Assembly (NCBI RefSeq): GCF_025685425.1 | Contig: NZ_JAGTAS010000023.1 | Location: 1 to 64,000, forward strand | Length of the DNA stretch: 64,000 nucleotides | From: Terriglobus albidus | Lineage (GTDB): Bacteria; Acidobacteriota; Terriglobia; Terriglobales; Acidobacteriaceae | Direction: 5' to 3' | In this document: one piece after another, positions 9,567-17,809 of the stretch | Layout: the number at the start of each line of letters is the position of its first letter | How positions within the stretch are numbered: the stretch's first letter is position 1 | Position numbers and translations under genes: made by a program | The notes under the pieces: model-generated | Told to the model about the DNA's origin: nothing | The model's database searches: none | The model's input: the letters and a program-made list of their open reading frames with translations, nothing else

Positions 9567-9689
9567 AATACGGTCTATACCATTCGGGTGCCCCACCCTC
9601 GCAACGCTAGGGTGTGAAGATTTGTGGCTACCCGCCCACCCTAGCTCCGCGAGGGTGGGGCACCCAGACGGGGAAAGACAAAAGGGACC
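9567..9689. repeat. GGGTGCCCCACCCT-type palindromic repeat
   Basis: The phrase GGGTGCCCCACCCTCGCAAC occurs near 9586 and its inverted, slightly altered copy near 9640-9664, giving a long imperfect hairpin between two convergent genes. Single copies of the same phrase occur near 20227, 34278 and 55048. Confidence 0.7.
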
Positions 9690-11621
9690 TCACGCAGGCA
9701 ACGTGATCTGAAACACGGTGCCAGTCGTCGGCGGCAGAATGCGACTCCGCACGCGGATCGATCCACGATGCTTATCGACGATCTGCTTGGTCACCCACAG
9801 GCCAAGACCGGTCCCGAGGTGGCCCTTGGTGCTGAAGAAGGGATCGAAGATCTTATGCTGTGTCTCAAGAGGGATACCGCGTCCGGTATCCAGGAAGAGG
9901 ATGCTGACATAGGGGCCGTCTTTTCCGGCGCGGCGTGTTGCCCGGATGGTGATCTGGCCGCCGGTATCGAGAGCGTCCAGCGCATTCGCCAGCAGGTTGG
10001 AGAAGACCTGTCGCAGCTCGCCGGCAACAGCCTTGACGGTAATGTCGTCCTTCAAGCGGAAGTCGATCATTGCGTGGCGGGTATTGATCTTTCCGCGAAG
10101 CAGGTCGATGGACGACTCCAGTAGTTGCGTCACCGAGGTGTCGGACGGAATGTTGGATTCGCGATAGAAGCCAAGTGACTGCCGGGTGATATGCGCAATG
10201 CGCTTCAACTCGGCATCGGCCAGTTCCAGCAACTCCCGGGCTTCTTCGGGAAGACCTTCGCTGCGATGCGCCAGGTAGATAAGGTTCGACATCGCTTCGA
10301 GAGGGTTGTTGATCTCGTGCGCGATCGAGGCCACCAGCCTGCCCAGTGTCGCCAATTTTTCGCTGCGCAACAGTGCCTCTTCGGCCCGTTTCCGAGCGCT
10401 GACATCGCTGGCGGCGCCGAACCACTCGATGATCTCTCCACCTTTGTTGAAGAGCGGAACCGCGCGGGAAAAAGTCCAACCGATGGTTCCATCGGCCTGC
10501 AGGACGCGATGCTCCAGTTGGAAGATCTTCTTGTGCTTGATGGCTTGCTGAATCGATGCCCAGACGAAAGCCTGGTCTTCCGGGTGGATGTACTTATCCA
10601 GCCAGGTCCTCTCCGGCTCTGCCGTGTCGGCAAGAAAGTCCCGCCCTTGAAGCTGCCGCATCTCCTTCCAGTCTGGACTCATGCGATAGATCACATCGGA
10701 GCTTGCCTCAACCAGGGCGCGGAAGCGTTCTTCCATGGCCTGGGTGGCGGCTTCCGCCTCTTTGCGGCGGGTGATATCGATGGCGTACTCAACGATCCGG
10801 TTGTCGCCCAGATCACGTCCGGTAAAGAGCATCCATCGCCGGCTGCCGTCCTTCAGCATGTACTCCTTTTCGTACGGGCCAATGCGTCCGGTCTGCTCGA
10901 GCTTCTCCATCTGCTCTTCGCTGGCCCTTACCCACTCCGGCGGAGTCATTGTCCGCCAGGTGATGGTACGGGTTTCGATCTCGGCCCTGGAGTAGCCGAC
11001 CATACGAAGGAAGACATCATTGGCGTCGACGACGGTCCCGGTGTAATCGAAGAAGATAACGCCGACGGCGTCGGTCTCCAGAATGCGCTTTAGGCGGATG
11101 TCGGCTGTAGATCGCGCCATCTCCGCCAGCACTTTCGCGGTGGTCTCCAGGCCAATGGTAAGAATGCCGCAGACGCTTCCATCGCGATCGTGAACAGGGC
11201 TGTAGGAGAGATTGAACCACCGGTCTTCGGGGACGTCGTTGCGGGTGTAGTGAAAGAGCTGGTCTTCCAGGACGATGCGCTCGCCGTTCCACACACGCTG
11301 TGCGAAGGGGGCGTAGATCGTGCTGATCTCAGGAAAGCTCGATAACAGCGGCTGCCCCAGGGCGTGCGGATGATGCGTGCCGACCAGAGGAATATACGCG
11401 TCGTTATAGAAAAGAATGAGGTTGCGCCCCCATTGCAGCGTTGCCGGGAAGGCGCAGCCCAGCATCATGTCGATGGCAAAGAGAAGGCCGGCCGGCCACG
11501 TGTCAATCGGACCAAGTTCGGTGGAAGACCAATTGAAGGTGCGAATCGCTTCCGCCATGGCGCCACCGGTGAATGGCCATCGAGTTTCGCTCTTTGAGGA
11601 ACCTTCAGTCTGACTCAACAA
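9690..11621 (-). CDS. Multi-PAS sensor histidine kinase (soluble)
   Basis: A 643-residue kinase with no membrane span. The N-terminal 150 residues form the PAS-like module found in many soil hybrid kinases (TFNWSSTELGPIDTWP, then LFYNDAYIPLVG). Two more PAS/PAC units follow at about 175-290 and 300-405. The dimerisation/phosphoacceptor box is SIAHEINNPLEAM (His near 430). The ATPase core has the N box (FSNLLANALDAL), the G1 box (DTGRGIP), an F box and the G2 box (GTGLGLWV). No receiver domain or adjacent response regulator is present, so it is an orphan kinase and its target must be encoded elsewhere. It presumably senses an intracellular cue such as redox, oxygen or a ligand. Confidence 0.88.
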   Translation of the reverse strand: MLSQTEGSSKSETRWPFTGGAMAEAIRTFNWSSTELGPIDTWPAGLLFAIDMMLGCAFPATLQWGRNLILFYNDAYIPLVGTHHPHALGQPLLSSFPEISTIYAPFAQRVWNGERIVLEDQLFHYTRNDVPEDRWFNLSYSPVHDRDGSVCGILTIGLETTAKVLAEMARSTADIRLKRILETDAVGVIFFDYTGTVVDANDVFLRMVGYSRAEIETRTITWRTMTPPEWVRASEEQMEKLEQTGRIGPYEKEYMLKDGSRRWMLFTGRDLGDNRIVEYAIDITRRKEAEAATQAMEERFRALVEASSDVIYRMSPDWKEMRQLQGRDFLADTAEPERTWLDKYIHPEDQAFVWASIQQAIKHKKIFQLEHRVLQADGTIGWTFSRAVPLFNKGGEIIEWFGAASDVSARKRAEEALLRSEKLATLGRLVASIAHEINNPLEAMSNLIYLAHRSEGLPEEARELLELADAELKRIAHITRQSLGFYRESNIPSDTSVTQLLESSIDLLRGKINTRHAMIDFRLKDDITVKAVAGELRQVFSNLLANALDALDTGGQITIRATRRAGKDGPYVSILFLDTGRGIPLETQHKIFDPFFSTKGHLGTGLGLWVTKQIVDKHRGSIRVRSRILPPTTGTVFQITLPA

Positions 11622-11810
11622 CGGTTTCGCGCTCCTCGTGCTTTATGGACAAACAGTATAGTGTCATATAACCCTTTGTGAGCGAGAGAGTTCCGGTCAT
11701 ACTCGGCGCTGGAAGCGCAGTGTCTCGCCGGAGACATTTCCCAAAAACCTGGGATTTTCCGTACCGCGGACCATGCCCTTTTTTGTACTCTGCGGTACTC
11801 TGCGGATTAG

Positions 11811-13040
11811 ATGGAAATCATGCGTCGCGCACGTCTGCGGTATCTGCTGCCTGTCCTGTTGTCTCTTATCTCGCCTTCCGCTTTTGCAAAGGGAGCGGCC
11901 TCGCCGGCGTTGCCCGCCCTTCAGGCTGCCGAGGAGATGGGCCAGGACTTGTTCGTCCTCTCCGGTTCGGTAGGCATGGTGCTGGTAGTGGTGCGTGACG
12001 ATCAGGTCTTCTTTCATGGCTACGGGGAGACCGCTCCAGGATCGCATCAGCTACCCTCGCAGGATTCGGTGCTGCGGCTCTGCTCGCTGACGAAGATCTT
12101 CACGACTGATGTGCTCAGCAAACTTGCGACCGATCGAGTGGTTCGTCTCGACGATCCGTTGCAGCGATATGCCCCGAAGCGGATCGTTGTGCCGACACGC
12201 GGTGACTCGCCCATCACGCTGGTTGACCTGGCGACGCATACGGCCGGGTTGTCGCGTGAGATTGCCGGAGCTCCACCCCATACGCCGCACTTTACCTATC
12301 CGGACTACAAGACCCGCTGGCGCTGGTTGCCGAAGCAGCGCTTGCACAATGCTCCTGGCTCGTCGGCGCTTTATTCGAATGTAGGCTTCGACCTGCTGAG
12401 CGATGCACTGTCGTCCGCGTCCCATAAGCAGTACGCTGCTCTCCTGGCGGAACGTACGCTGAATCCGCTGCACATGGTCAACACTACCTTCTTTCCGACC
12501 GAGGCCCAGTGCAGCAAGCTGCTGATCAGCGCGCATGATGAAGGCCCTTGCACCGTGACGGAGAATACCGCGGGCAGCTCCGGTCTCTATTCCACCGCGA
12601 CCGACATGGCGATCTGGCTGAAATATCTGCTCCGCACTGGAGAGAACGGCATGCCGGTTCAGAACAAGGCTGCGCAGGACACCTATTTCCCGCCGGAGAA
12701 GCTTGCCCATCAGATCGGTCTGGACCATGCTGGAAGACCCAGCGGCGTTGGGCTGGGGTGGATTCATCTTCTTCCTGCCGACGATCCATCGCACATCGTC
12801 CAGAAGACCGGCGGCGGCGCAGGCTTTCGGACATACATCGCTATCAACCAGGCGCACCATACCGCTGTATTTCTCGCCGCAACCGACGGCCCGGTGGGAA
12901 CGGGCTTCAATCTCTTCTATGGAGCCAACGATCTGCTGCTCGCCATGGCGGGTCTGCCGCCGTTACCGCCTCCGCCACCGGTTATAAAGAGGGCTGTACA
13001 CCATGTGGCAAAGCCGGCGCCTCGCCGTCGTAAACGTTAG
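11811..13040 (+). CDS. Exported serine beta-lactamase/penicillin-binding-like hydrolase
   Basis: A 409-residue member of the class C beta-lactamase/esterase family (Beta-lactamase, COG1680 type). A signal peptide ends near residue 26 (SAFA). The catalytic tetrad is visible: SLTK (Ser nucleophile and Lys), the YSN triad (ALYSNVGFDLL) and a KTGG motif (VQKTGGGAGF) replacing the usual KTG/HTG. Such proteins may be D-amino-acid peptidases, esterases or true AmpC enzymes, and the sequence does not decide. The Pro-rich, basic C-terminal tail (about residues 380-409) is unusual and may anchor to the wall or be disordered. An ATG three codons further in is an equally good start. Confidence 0.82.
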   Translation: MEIMRRARLRYLLPVLLSLISPSAFAKGAASPALPALQAAEEMGQDLFVLSGSVGMVLVVVRDDQVFFHGYGETAPGSHQLPSQDSVLRLCSLTKIFTTDVLSKLATDRVVRLDDPLQRYAPKRIVVPTRGDSPITLVDLATHTAGLSREIAGAPPHTPHFTYPDYKTRWRWLPKQRLHNAPGSSALYSNVGFDLLSDALSSASHKQYAALLAERTLNPLHMVNTTFFPTEAQCSKLLISAHDEGPCTVTENTAGSSGLYSTATDMAIWLKYLLRTGENGMPVQNKAAQDTYFPPEKLAHQIGLDHAGRPSGVGLGWIHLLPADDPSHIVQKTGGGAGFRTYIAINQAHHTAVFLAATDGPVGTGFNLFYGANDLLLAMAGLPPLPPPPPVIKRAVHHVAKPAPRRRKR

Positions 13041-13094
13041 GCTTGCTCTCTGTCTCATTAGCCAACGGGTACGATAGAGAGGCCGGAGGGACGT

Positions 13095-13514
13095 GTGTCG
13101 GTTGAGATAGAAAAGCAGGCGAAACCGAACTGGCTGGTAACGCTGACCAGCTTTGGTTTTATTGTGCTGCAGAGTGCATGTACGGCTGTCATGGCAATCA
13201 GCGGGGTGCGCGTCGTAATCGGCCTCAGTGCTCTGGCCGCCGCAGCCGGAGTGCATCATCCAGCGACCGGCTTTCATCAGGATGCGATCCGCATCCCCAT
13301 GATGATCATCGCGGTCCTGGGTTCTCTGTTGAATCTCTACGTGATCTGGAGGATCAGATCGCTGCGTAACCGGCCGGCATCACAGTGGCGCATCACACCG
13401 CCGACGTCAAAGACACTACGGTCGGAGCGATTCCAGATCGCACTGGCCGTACTTACACTGGCGCTGGTGGCGGCCGAAGCTGCGACGCACCATATCATGC
13501 ATCACGTACCGTAG
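13095..13514 (+). CDS. Small multi-pass membrane protein of unknown function
   Basis: 139 residues, not recognised. Three hydrophobic stretches (about residues 15-35, 68-85 and 113-130) suggest three membrane spans. A His-containing segment lies between spans 1 and 2 (GVHHPATGFHQD), and the C-terminus is His-rich (THHIMHHVP). Clustered His residues could bind metal or heme, but no known motif is present. The start is GTG with a GGAGGG ribosome site 4 bp upstream. It lies 54 bp after the beta-lactamase-like gene and may share its transcript. Confidence 0.6.
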   Translation: MSVEIEKQAKPNWLVTLTSFGFIVLQSACTAVMAISGVRVVIGLSALAAAAGVHHPATGFHQDAIRIPMMIIAVLGSLLNLYVIWRIRSLRNRPASQWRITPPTSKTLRSERFQIALAVLTLALVAAEAATHHIMHHVP

Positions 13515-14088
13515 AAGCAGTTGCTAGTTGCTGCTTGCAAGTTGGACTGAGAAATTCAATGTAACCCATACACTGGGTGCCCCACCATTGCCCACCAATG
13601 GTGGGTAGGTCCGAGCGAAGCTCGAATCGGTGGGAGCCGAGGGCTTCAGCCCTCGGTCTATCGCTCAACATAGAAATGGGCTTTAGCCCTGGGCCTTTCT
13701 CCACTCTGTCAGGAAAAGGCCCAGGGCTTAAAGCCAGCCCTTTCAAGGTCTTTGCAAAATGAGAAAAATGCGCCGCCAGATTTACTGACTTGGTTCTTTT
13801 GCGCGTTTAGTTGAAGGTTTGGCAAGGGAAATCATTTTGAGTTAATGCTGAGTGATACATCGAAATGCATCTCTCGATCTTTTAATAGCGACGAAGACAA
13901 ATGAAAGGCGAACAGAAACATATCTTGGCCCCAAAGACCTTGAAAGGGCTGGGGCTTAAAGCCCCTTCATTTTTACGTCCTTATCAACGGGCTGAAGCCC
14001 GCTGCTCCCACCCGTCTCAGCCCGCACGGGTGGAGAAGCAGATTTCTCCGCTATCGCTACGGAATGACAAACAAAACGCCCGTCGTCC
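13515..14088. repeat. Long intergenic repeat block
   Basis: 574 bp without a credible gene. It contains a CCCACCATT / AATGGTGGG hairpin (near 13580-13605) and paired GGGCTTCAGCCC and GGGCTTTAGCCC-like modules (13625-13740 and again 13940-14030). Sisters of these lie near 20.3-20.46 and 53.5-53.66 kb. It also holds an AAATGACAAAC-type repeat near 14036-14077. The middle (13755-13900) is distinctly AT-rich with no long open frame. Confidence 0.65.
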
Positions 14089-14346
14089 TCACGAACCCTT
14101 CTTCTGCTTGAGCTCTTCTTCCAATCGCTGATGCAACCGCTCACTGAAGCCGACGGGTAGCTCAAAGACGCGGTCATCCGCCGTGAGCACAAGGATATTC
14201 CGCGTCGAATCCAGAATCGCCGAGCAGAGCTCGCAGTGTTCGAGATGCTTCTGCACGGTCACACGGATCTCCTCTGAGAGTGTTCCATCGAGGTAGTCGG
14301 AGATGTAGGTCCACACGTGTTTGCACTCTATGACCACGCGAACCAC
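14089..14346 (-). CDS. Zinc-finger anti-sigma factor of the bufferin-region ECF sigma
   Basis: An 85-residue soluble protein carrying the ZAS signature HxxxCxxC (KHLEHCELC, around residues 34-42) preceded by a Cys/His pair (ECKHVW). This matches small zf-HC2 anti-sigma factors that bind their ECF partner and release it on metal or redox stress. It has no membrane span, which favours a cytoplasmic signal. Its start overlaps the 3' end of the sigma gene by 19 bp, so it is translationally coupled to it and is the third gene of a DoxX-sigma-anti-sigma operon. Sigma-F-dependent buf/gig operons in Proteobacteria are instead controlled by a membrane anti-sigma (NrsF), so a zinc-finger type would be a different solution. 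Confidence 0.8.
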   Translation of the reverse strand: MVRVVIECKHVWTYISDYLDGTLSEEIRVTVQKHLEHCELCSAILDSTRNILVLTADDRVFELPVGFSERLHQRLEEELKQKKGS

Positions 14347-14951
14347 CTCCTTTTCGGCTTCGTCACCGACTTCAACTGAGGCGCCAGATACTTCTGCAGC
14401 ATCAGCCGCGCGCGGTGCAGCCTGACCTTCACCGCAGAGACGCTGATGTTCAGGGCCTCCGCAGTCTCATTGATATTAAGCTCCTCCACATCCCGCAGAA
14501 GAAATACTTCGCGATAGATCTCCGGCAGCGTCTCAACGGCTTTTCGCAGCAGATCGCGAATCTCTCCGCGCTCGACGGCCTCGGAAGGAATCTCTCGCCA
14601 GTCGCGCAGCAGCGCAGGCGAGACGGCGCCCTCTTCGTCAGGATCTTTGTCCAGGGATTCGGTACGGGCTGCCGTCTGCCGGCGAAGTCGTCCCCGGGCC
14701 TCATTCAGCGCGATGCTGATGAGCCAGGTGCTGAACTTGGCGTCGGCCCGAAAGGACGAGAGATGCCGAAAGGCCTTGAGGAAGGCTTCCTGTGCGACAT
14801 CTTCGGCATCGGTCTCGTTCTTCATATACGAGAGTGCGAGCAGATAGACCGGCCGCTCATAGGGGCGGATCAGATCATGGTAGAGCTGCGTCTCGCCCGC
14901 CAGAATGGCGGCGATGAGCTCGGCTTCGCCCTGCTGTTCCTGGAGCGTCAT
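14328..14951 (-). CDS. ECF RNA polymerase sigma factor
   Basis: A 207-residue extracytoplasmic-function sigma factor. Region 2 is clear (YMKNETDAEDVAQEAFLKAF, then FSTWLISIALNEARGRLRR). Region 4 ends with the HTH NINETAEALNISVSAVKVRL. The linker between regions is about 45 residues and acidic. I chose the ATG that starts 2 bp after the DoxX stop codon. An upstream in-frame start would overlap the DoxX coding end and add a His-rich, non-homologous stretch. It lies in an operon with DoxX before and the zinc-finger anti-sigma after. A promoter-like element upstream of this operon is repeated upstream of the precursor-peptide operon, which suggests autoregulation and control of the metallophore genes. 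Confidence 0.88.
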   Translation of the reverse strand: MTLQEQQGEAELIAAILAGETQLYHDLIRPYERPVYLLALSYMKNETDAEDVAQEAFLKAFRHLSSFRADAKFSTWLISIALNEARGRLRRQTAARTESLDKDPDEEGAVSPALLRDWREIPSEAVERGEIRDLLRKAVETLPEIYREVFLLRDVEELNINETAEALNISVSAVKVRLHRARLMLQKYLAPQLKSVTKPKRRWFAWS

Positions 14952-14953
14952 CG

Positions 14954-15415
14954 CTACTGCCTCGCAAACCTCCTGGCAATGATGGTGTCGATCGCGAACC
15001 ATCCGGGGCCGAAGATCAGCACCATGACGGAAGCGAAAAGAAACGTATACGGATCGGCGACGTAGAACTTGCCGGGATCGGAGAAGATGGCCAGCAGCGC
15101 TTCACGATCCGCAGTCAAGTATGCAACGAACATGTTGCCGGCGAGAAGCAGAGCAATCGGCTGCGACATCAAACCGAGCATCAGCAGAATGCCGCCGCCG
15201 AACTCCAGGGTGGAGACAAAATGAGCATTCAGGCCGGGAAATGGAATACCCAGGCTGGTAAAGAAGTCGGTAATGCGCGCAAGATGGTGGAGCTTGCCCC
15301 AGCCAGTCTGGGCGAACTGGAAGCCCCAGTAGAGCCTGACGGCCAGCAGCATGGGAGACTGCAGCCGTGAGAGCGGGTCGATGGTGCTGCGATAGAGGCG
15401 AAGTAGCGGTTCCAT
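14954..15415 (-). CDS. DoxX-family membrane protein
   Basis: A 153-residue four-helix membrane protein of the DoxX/DoxD-like family, recognised by the first span (MLLAVRLYWGFQFAQTGWGK) and the GGGILLMLGLMSQPIALLL segment. DoxX proteins are frequent companions of DUF692/DUF2063 bufferin genes, where the fourth gene (GigD/BufD) is of this family. They are thought to handle redox or quinone-linked electrons. The ATG at 15415 has an AGGA site 8 bp upstream. A much longer open frame runs upstream through a mobile-element copy and is not coding. Here the gene heads the operon with the sigma and anti-sigma genes and is separated from the peptide operon, an arrangement I have not seen described. Confidence 0.85.
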   Translation of the reverse strand: MEPLLRLYRSTIDPLSRLQSPMLLAVRLYWGFQFAQTGWGKLHHLARITDFFTSLGIPFPGLNAHFVSTLEFGGGILLMLGLMSQPIALLLAGNMFVAYLTADREALLAIFSDPGKFYVADPYTFLFASVMVLIFGPGWFAIDTIIARRFARQ

Positions 15416-15464
15416 GAACGAATCCTGTGGGGAGGCAGGTCGTACAGCCCGCCCTTTCCGCACC

Positions 15465-15494
15465 GTTAGAGATGCCGGGATGGAAAAAGTTACA
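15465..15494 (-). promoter_or_regulatory. Putative ECF promoter for the DoxX-sigma-anti-sigma operon
   Basis: Read on the minus strand this is TGTAAC, 16 bp, then TCTCTAAC, ending 49 bp before the DoxX start. The same two boxes with the same 16-bp spacing occur upstream of the precursor peptide gene (TGTAAC, 16 bp, TCTCCAAC). The -35 box resembles the AAC-containing -35 elements of ECF sigma factors. Confidence 0.7.
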
Positions 15495-15546
15495 GCAGGT
15501 GTGATTTGTAACGTTCCTGCCGCGGCGGGCATCAGATAGACGCCTG

Positions 15547-15658
15547 GAGCATTTTCCCTGTAGGTGTAGAGTGGGGTTTCCGCATCTATGGGCGTTTTCC
15601 GCAATGAAAACGCCGCTGCACTCCTCTCCCGGGCTACCCAGCAACAGGGAAAATGCTC
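15547..15658 (+). mobile_element. MITE-like element, copy 1
   Basis: A 112-bp element with terminal inverted repeats (GAGCATTTTCCCTGT at the left, ACAGGGAAAATGCTC at the right) and an internal perfect hairpin (GGCGTTTTC, CGCAAT, GAAAACGCC). It is flanked on both sides by TG. Two further copies at 28119-28229 and 39484-39593 are in the same orientation and flanked by TA. It ends 5 bp before the GGAGGTG ribosome site of the DUF1223 gene, so it probably forms part of that gene's leader. Confidence 0.85.
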
Positions 15659-15674
15659 TGATGGAGGTGTTGTT

Positions 15675-16457
15675 ATGTACGCTCGAATCTTTCTTGCCGC
15701 CGGCCTTTTCCTTACGCTGCGCGGCGATGCCGCAACCGTTCCACCCCAGAATCAAAAAGTTGCGGTGCTGGAGCTGTTTACCTCGGAAGGTTGCTCCAGC
15801 TGTCCTCCAGCGGATGTGCTGCTGCAGCAGGTCCATGGACGGACGACAACGGATGGTCAACTGGTGATCGGCATCAGCGAGCACGTGACCTACTGGAACA
15901 GCCTGGGATGGAAGGACCCGTACTCCGCGGAGACCTTTACCACCCGTCAGGAGAAGTATGCCGCGCGGCTGGCGGATGGACAGCCCTATACACCGCAGGC
16001 AGTGTTGAACGGCCGTGTCCAGTTGCTTGGCAGTGATGCCCATGCGCTGCAGGATGCGCTGCACCACGAAGCAGCAAAGAAGTCGGTAGACGTCACGGTC
16101 TCTTCGGTGAATGTGCAGCCGCAGGCGATCGATCTCCGGTTTGCAGTGCGGGGTCTGGCGCAGGGTTCGGAAAAGGCAAAACCGGTGGAGATCGTTGCGG
16201 TGATCACGGACGATACGGACCGCTCCAGCGTGCTTCGCGGCGAGAACTCCGGCCGTTCGCTCACACATGTCTCGGTGGCGCGATTGATGACGACGGTGGC
16301 GACGGTTCGCAATGACGGTGAGCAGAGCGTGCGGCTTGCGCTACCGTCGAGCCTGCATCTTGCTCATGGTGCACAGCACCTGGTGCTGCTGGCGCAGGCG
16401 CCGCATCAGGAAGAGATTCTTGGAGCCACGAGCGTGGCGCTGAATGTGACACAGTGA
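15675..16457 (+). CDS. DUF1223 family protein, thioredoxin-like, exported
   Basis: A 260-residue protein with a short signal peptide (YARIFLAAGLFLTLRGDA). It is recognised as DUF1223 by ELFTSEGCSSCPPAD (residues 31-45), which carries a CxxC in a thioredoxin-like position, and by the following GISEHVTYWNSLGWKDP and YTPQAVLNGR motifs. The biochemical role of the family is unknown; the CxxC suggests thiol or metal chemistry. I chose the ATG at 15675 because GGAGGTG lies 5 bp upstream. The open frame continues 29 codons upstream, but that part is encoded by the mobile-element copy. It sits between the divergent DoxX operon and the bufferin genes and may belong to the same metal/thiol response. 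Confidence 0.85.
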   Translation: MYARIFLAAGLFLTLRGDAATVPPQNQKVAVLELFTSEGCSSCPPADVLLQQVHGRTTTDGQLVIGISEHVTYWNSLGWKDPYSAETFTTRQEKYAARLADGQPYTPQAVLNGRVQLLGSDAHALQDALHHEAAKKSVDVTVSSVNVQPQAIDLRFAVRGLAQGSEKAKPVEIVAVITDDTDRSSVLRGENSGRSLTHVSVARLMTTVATVRNDGEQSVRLALPSSLHLAHGAQHLVLLAQAPHQEEILGATSVALNVTQ

Positions 16458-16475
16458 AAAATTTCTTCCGCAGCC

Positions 16476-16505
16476 TGTAACCAAATGCGGTGTGGAGTCT
16501 CCAAC
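16476..16505 (+). promoter_or_regulatory. Putative ECF promoter for the bufferin operon
   Basis: TGTAAC (16476-16481), a 16-bp spacer and TCTCCAAC (16498-16505), 88 bp before the precursor-peptide start. It matches the element before the DoxX-sigma-anti-sigma operon in 13 of 14 box positions and in spacing. The spacer sequences differ, which argues against simple duplication. Confidence 0.7.
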
Positions 16506-16593
16506 CAGCGGCAAGGGAAAGCTGACAAACATCCTGAGCCCAATCCCTCCGCGCAGGCTTGAGCCCGGCGCTTATCACGAAAGGAACTTCACG

Positions 16594-16884
16594 ATGAATT
16601 ACAAGGCAAGCAATCTCGCACTCGCAGCAGCCTTCGCCGGTCTTCTGAGCGGCACCACGGCTCGTTTGAACGCACAGCCCGTATCTGGCCACGAGGCGAG
16701 CGTGACCGGCGCAGCAATCGCAGCAGGCGTTGCGATGACGGCACAGGACGATCAGAAGCTGCCCAAGCACTCCTGCAAAGGCAAGAACGACTGTAAAGGC
16801 CAGGGCGGCGGCAAGAATGCCGGCAAGAACTCCTGCAAGGGCAAGGGCGACTGCGCCACCGACGGCTCCAAGCCCAAGAACTAA
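16594..16884 (+). CDS. bufA: Bufferin-type precursor peptide, four-Cys, exported
   Basis: A 96-residue peptide with a signal sequence (residues 1 to about 27, ending RLNA). A Ser/Ala/Asp mature N-terminus follows, and then a Lys/Gly-rich tail carrying exactly four Cys in two copies of SCKGKxDC (Cys 61/67 and 81/87) joined by a Gly/Lys/Asn linker. In bufferin pathways the DUF692/DUF2063 pair modifies Cys residues of such periplasmic peptides to thiooxazole-type groups that bind copper. The repeated CKGKxxC type resembles the group I believe is called BufA2, and differs from the DUF2282 (BufA1) group. An AAAGGAA ribosome site lies upstream. It is followed on the same strand by both modifying genes. 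Nothing here proves modification or the metal bound. Confidence 0.82.
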   Translation: MNYKASNLALAAAFAGLLSGTTARLNAQPVSGHEASVTGAAIAAGVAMTAQDDQKLPKHSCKGKNDCKGQGGGKNAGKNSCKGKGDCATDGSKPKN

Positions 16885-16954
16885 CCTCGGAAGCCGGTGA
16901 AGATTCGTGAGCCATACAACGAGCCTTCACCGGCGATCTCTTGATGGAGCTGGT

Positions 16955-17809
16955 ATGCCTGCAAATCGCTTCAATGGATATACAGACTACGGCGTCGGCA
17001 TAGGCCTGCGCGTGCCGCACTACGACCACATCCTCTCGCGCAAGCCCGTGGTCGACTGGTTCGAGATCATCTCAGAGAACTACATGGTCGATGGCGGCAG
17101 GCCGCTGCGTATTCTCGATCAGATTCTCGATCAGTACCGTGTGGTGCAGCATGGTGTTTCGATGTACTTCGGTAGTGCACAGCCACCGAACCGCGATCAT
17201 CTGCGGCGTTTGAAGGACCTGGTGCGGCGCACAGGAACGCCGTGGCTGTCGGATCATCTGTGCTGGGGAAGCGTCGACGGTCGCTATACCCATGACCTGC
17301 TGCCGCTGCCTTATACGTGGGAGGCAGTGCGAACCACGGCGGAACGCATCCGCCAGGTGCAGGATTTCCTCGAGATTCCCGTCGCGGTAGAGAACGTCAG
17401 TAGCTATGCCGAGTTTCATGAGTCACAGATGACCGAGTGGGAGTTCCTGAATGAGGTGGTCCATGCCGCGGACTGCGGCATCCTGCTCGACGTGAACAAT
17501 ATCTACGTCTCCTCGCGGAACCACGAGTTCGATCCGATGGAGTACGTGAACAGTATTCCGGCGGATCGCGTGGCACAGATTCACATTGCCGGCCACTCGC
17601 AGTTTGAGCGCTACACGCTCGACACCCATGACCATCCGGTGCTTGACCCGGTATGGAGCCTCTATGCACGCGCCATTGAGCGCTGCGGTCCGACGGCGAC
17701 GCTGCTCGAGTGGGATGACAATATTCCGACCTTCGATGAAGTGCATGCGGAGGCGCTGAAGGCGAACCGTTTTCTACAGCCCGCAAAGGTCGAGGAGGCG
17801 GTCGCATGA
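16955..17809 (+). CDS. bufB: DUF692 (MbnB/BufB-like) multinuclear iron peptide-modifying oxygenase
   Basis: 284 residues forming the TIM-barrel DUF692 domain. Family enzymes use a di- or tri-iron centre and O2 to rewrite Cys residues in a precursor peptide. Ligand-type motifs are all present: HGVSM (His66), SDHLCW (Asp100-His101), VENVSSY (Glu146), LLDVNN (Asp179, Asn181), HIAGH (His210, His214), DTHDHP (Asp223, His225) and LEWDDN (Glu252). I prefer the ATG with GGAG 5 bp upstream. A GTG at 16907 with a weak site would add 16 residues. It lies 70 bp after the four-Cys peptide, and its stop overlaps the start of the DUF2063 gene (ATGA), so the enzyme and partner are coupled. Confidence 0.92.
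   Translation: MPANRFNGYTDYGVGIGLRVPHYDHILSRKPVVDWFEIISENYMVDGGRPLRILDQILDQYRVVQHGVSMYFGSAQPPNRDHLRRLKDLVRRTGTPWLSDHLCWGSVDGRYTHDLLPLPYTWEAVRTTAERIRQVQDFLEIPVAVENVSSYAEFHESQMTEWEFLNEVVHAADCGILLDVNNIYVSSRNHEFDPMEYVNSIPADRVAQIHIAGHSQFERYTLDTHDHPVLDPVWSLYARAIERCGPTATLLEWDDNIPTFDEVHAEALKANRFLQPAKVEEAVA

Noticed and set aside
13601-13760. Regularly spaced palindromes that could resemble a CRISPR array
   Set aside because: The repeats are inverted, of varying length and spacing, and shared with other intergenic regions. No cas genes are present.
15507-15536. A second TGTAAC box (15507-15512, plus strand) upstream of the DUF1223 gene
   Set aside because: The sequence 16 bp further (GCATCAGA) does not match the TCTCYAAC box, so it is not counted as a third ECF promoter, although the divergent -35 boxes lie only 12 bp apart.
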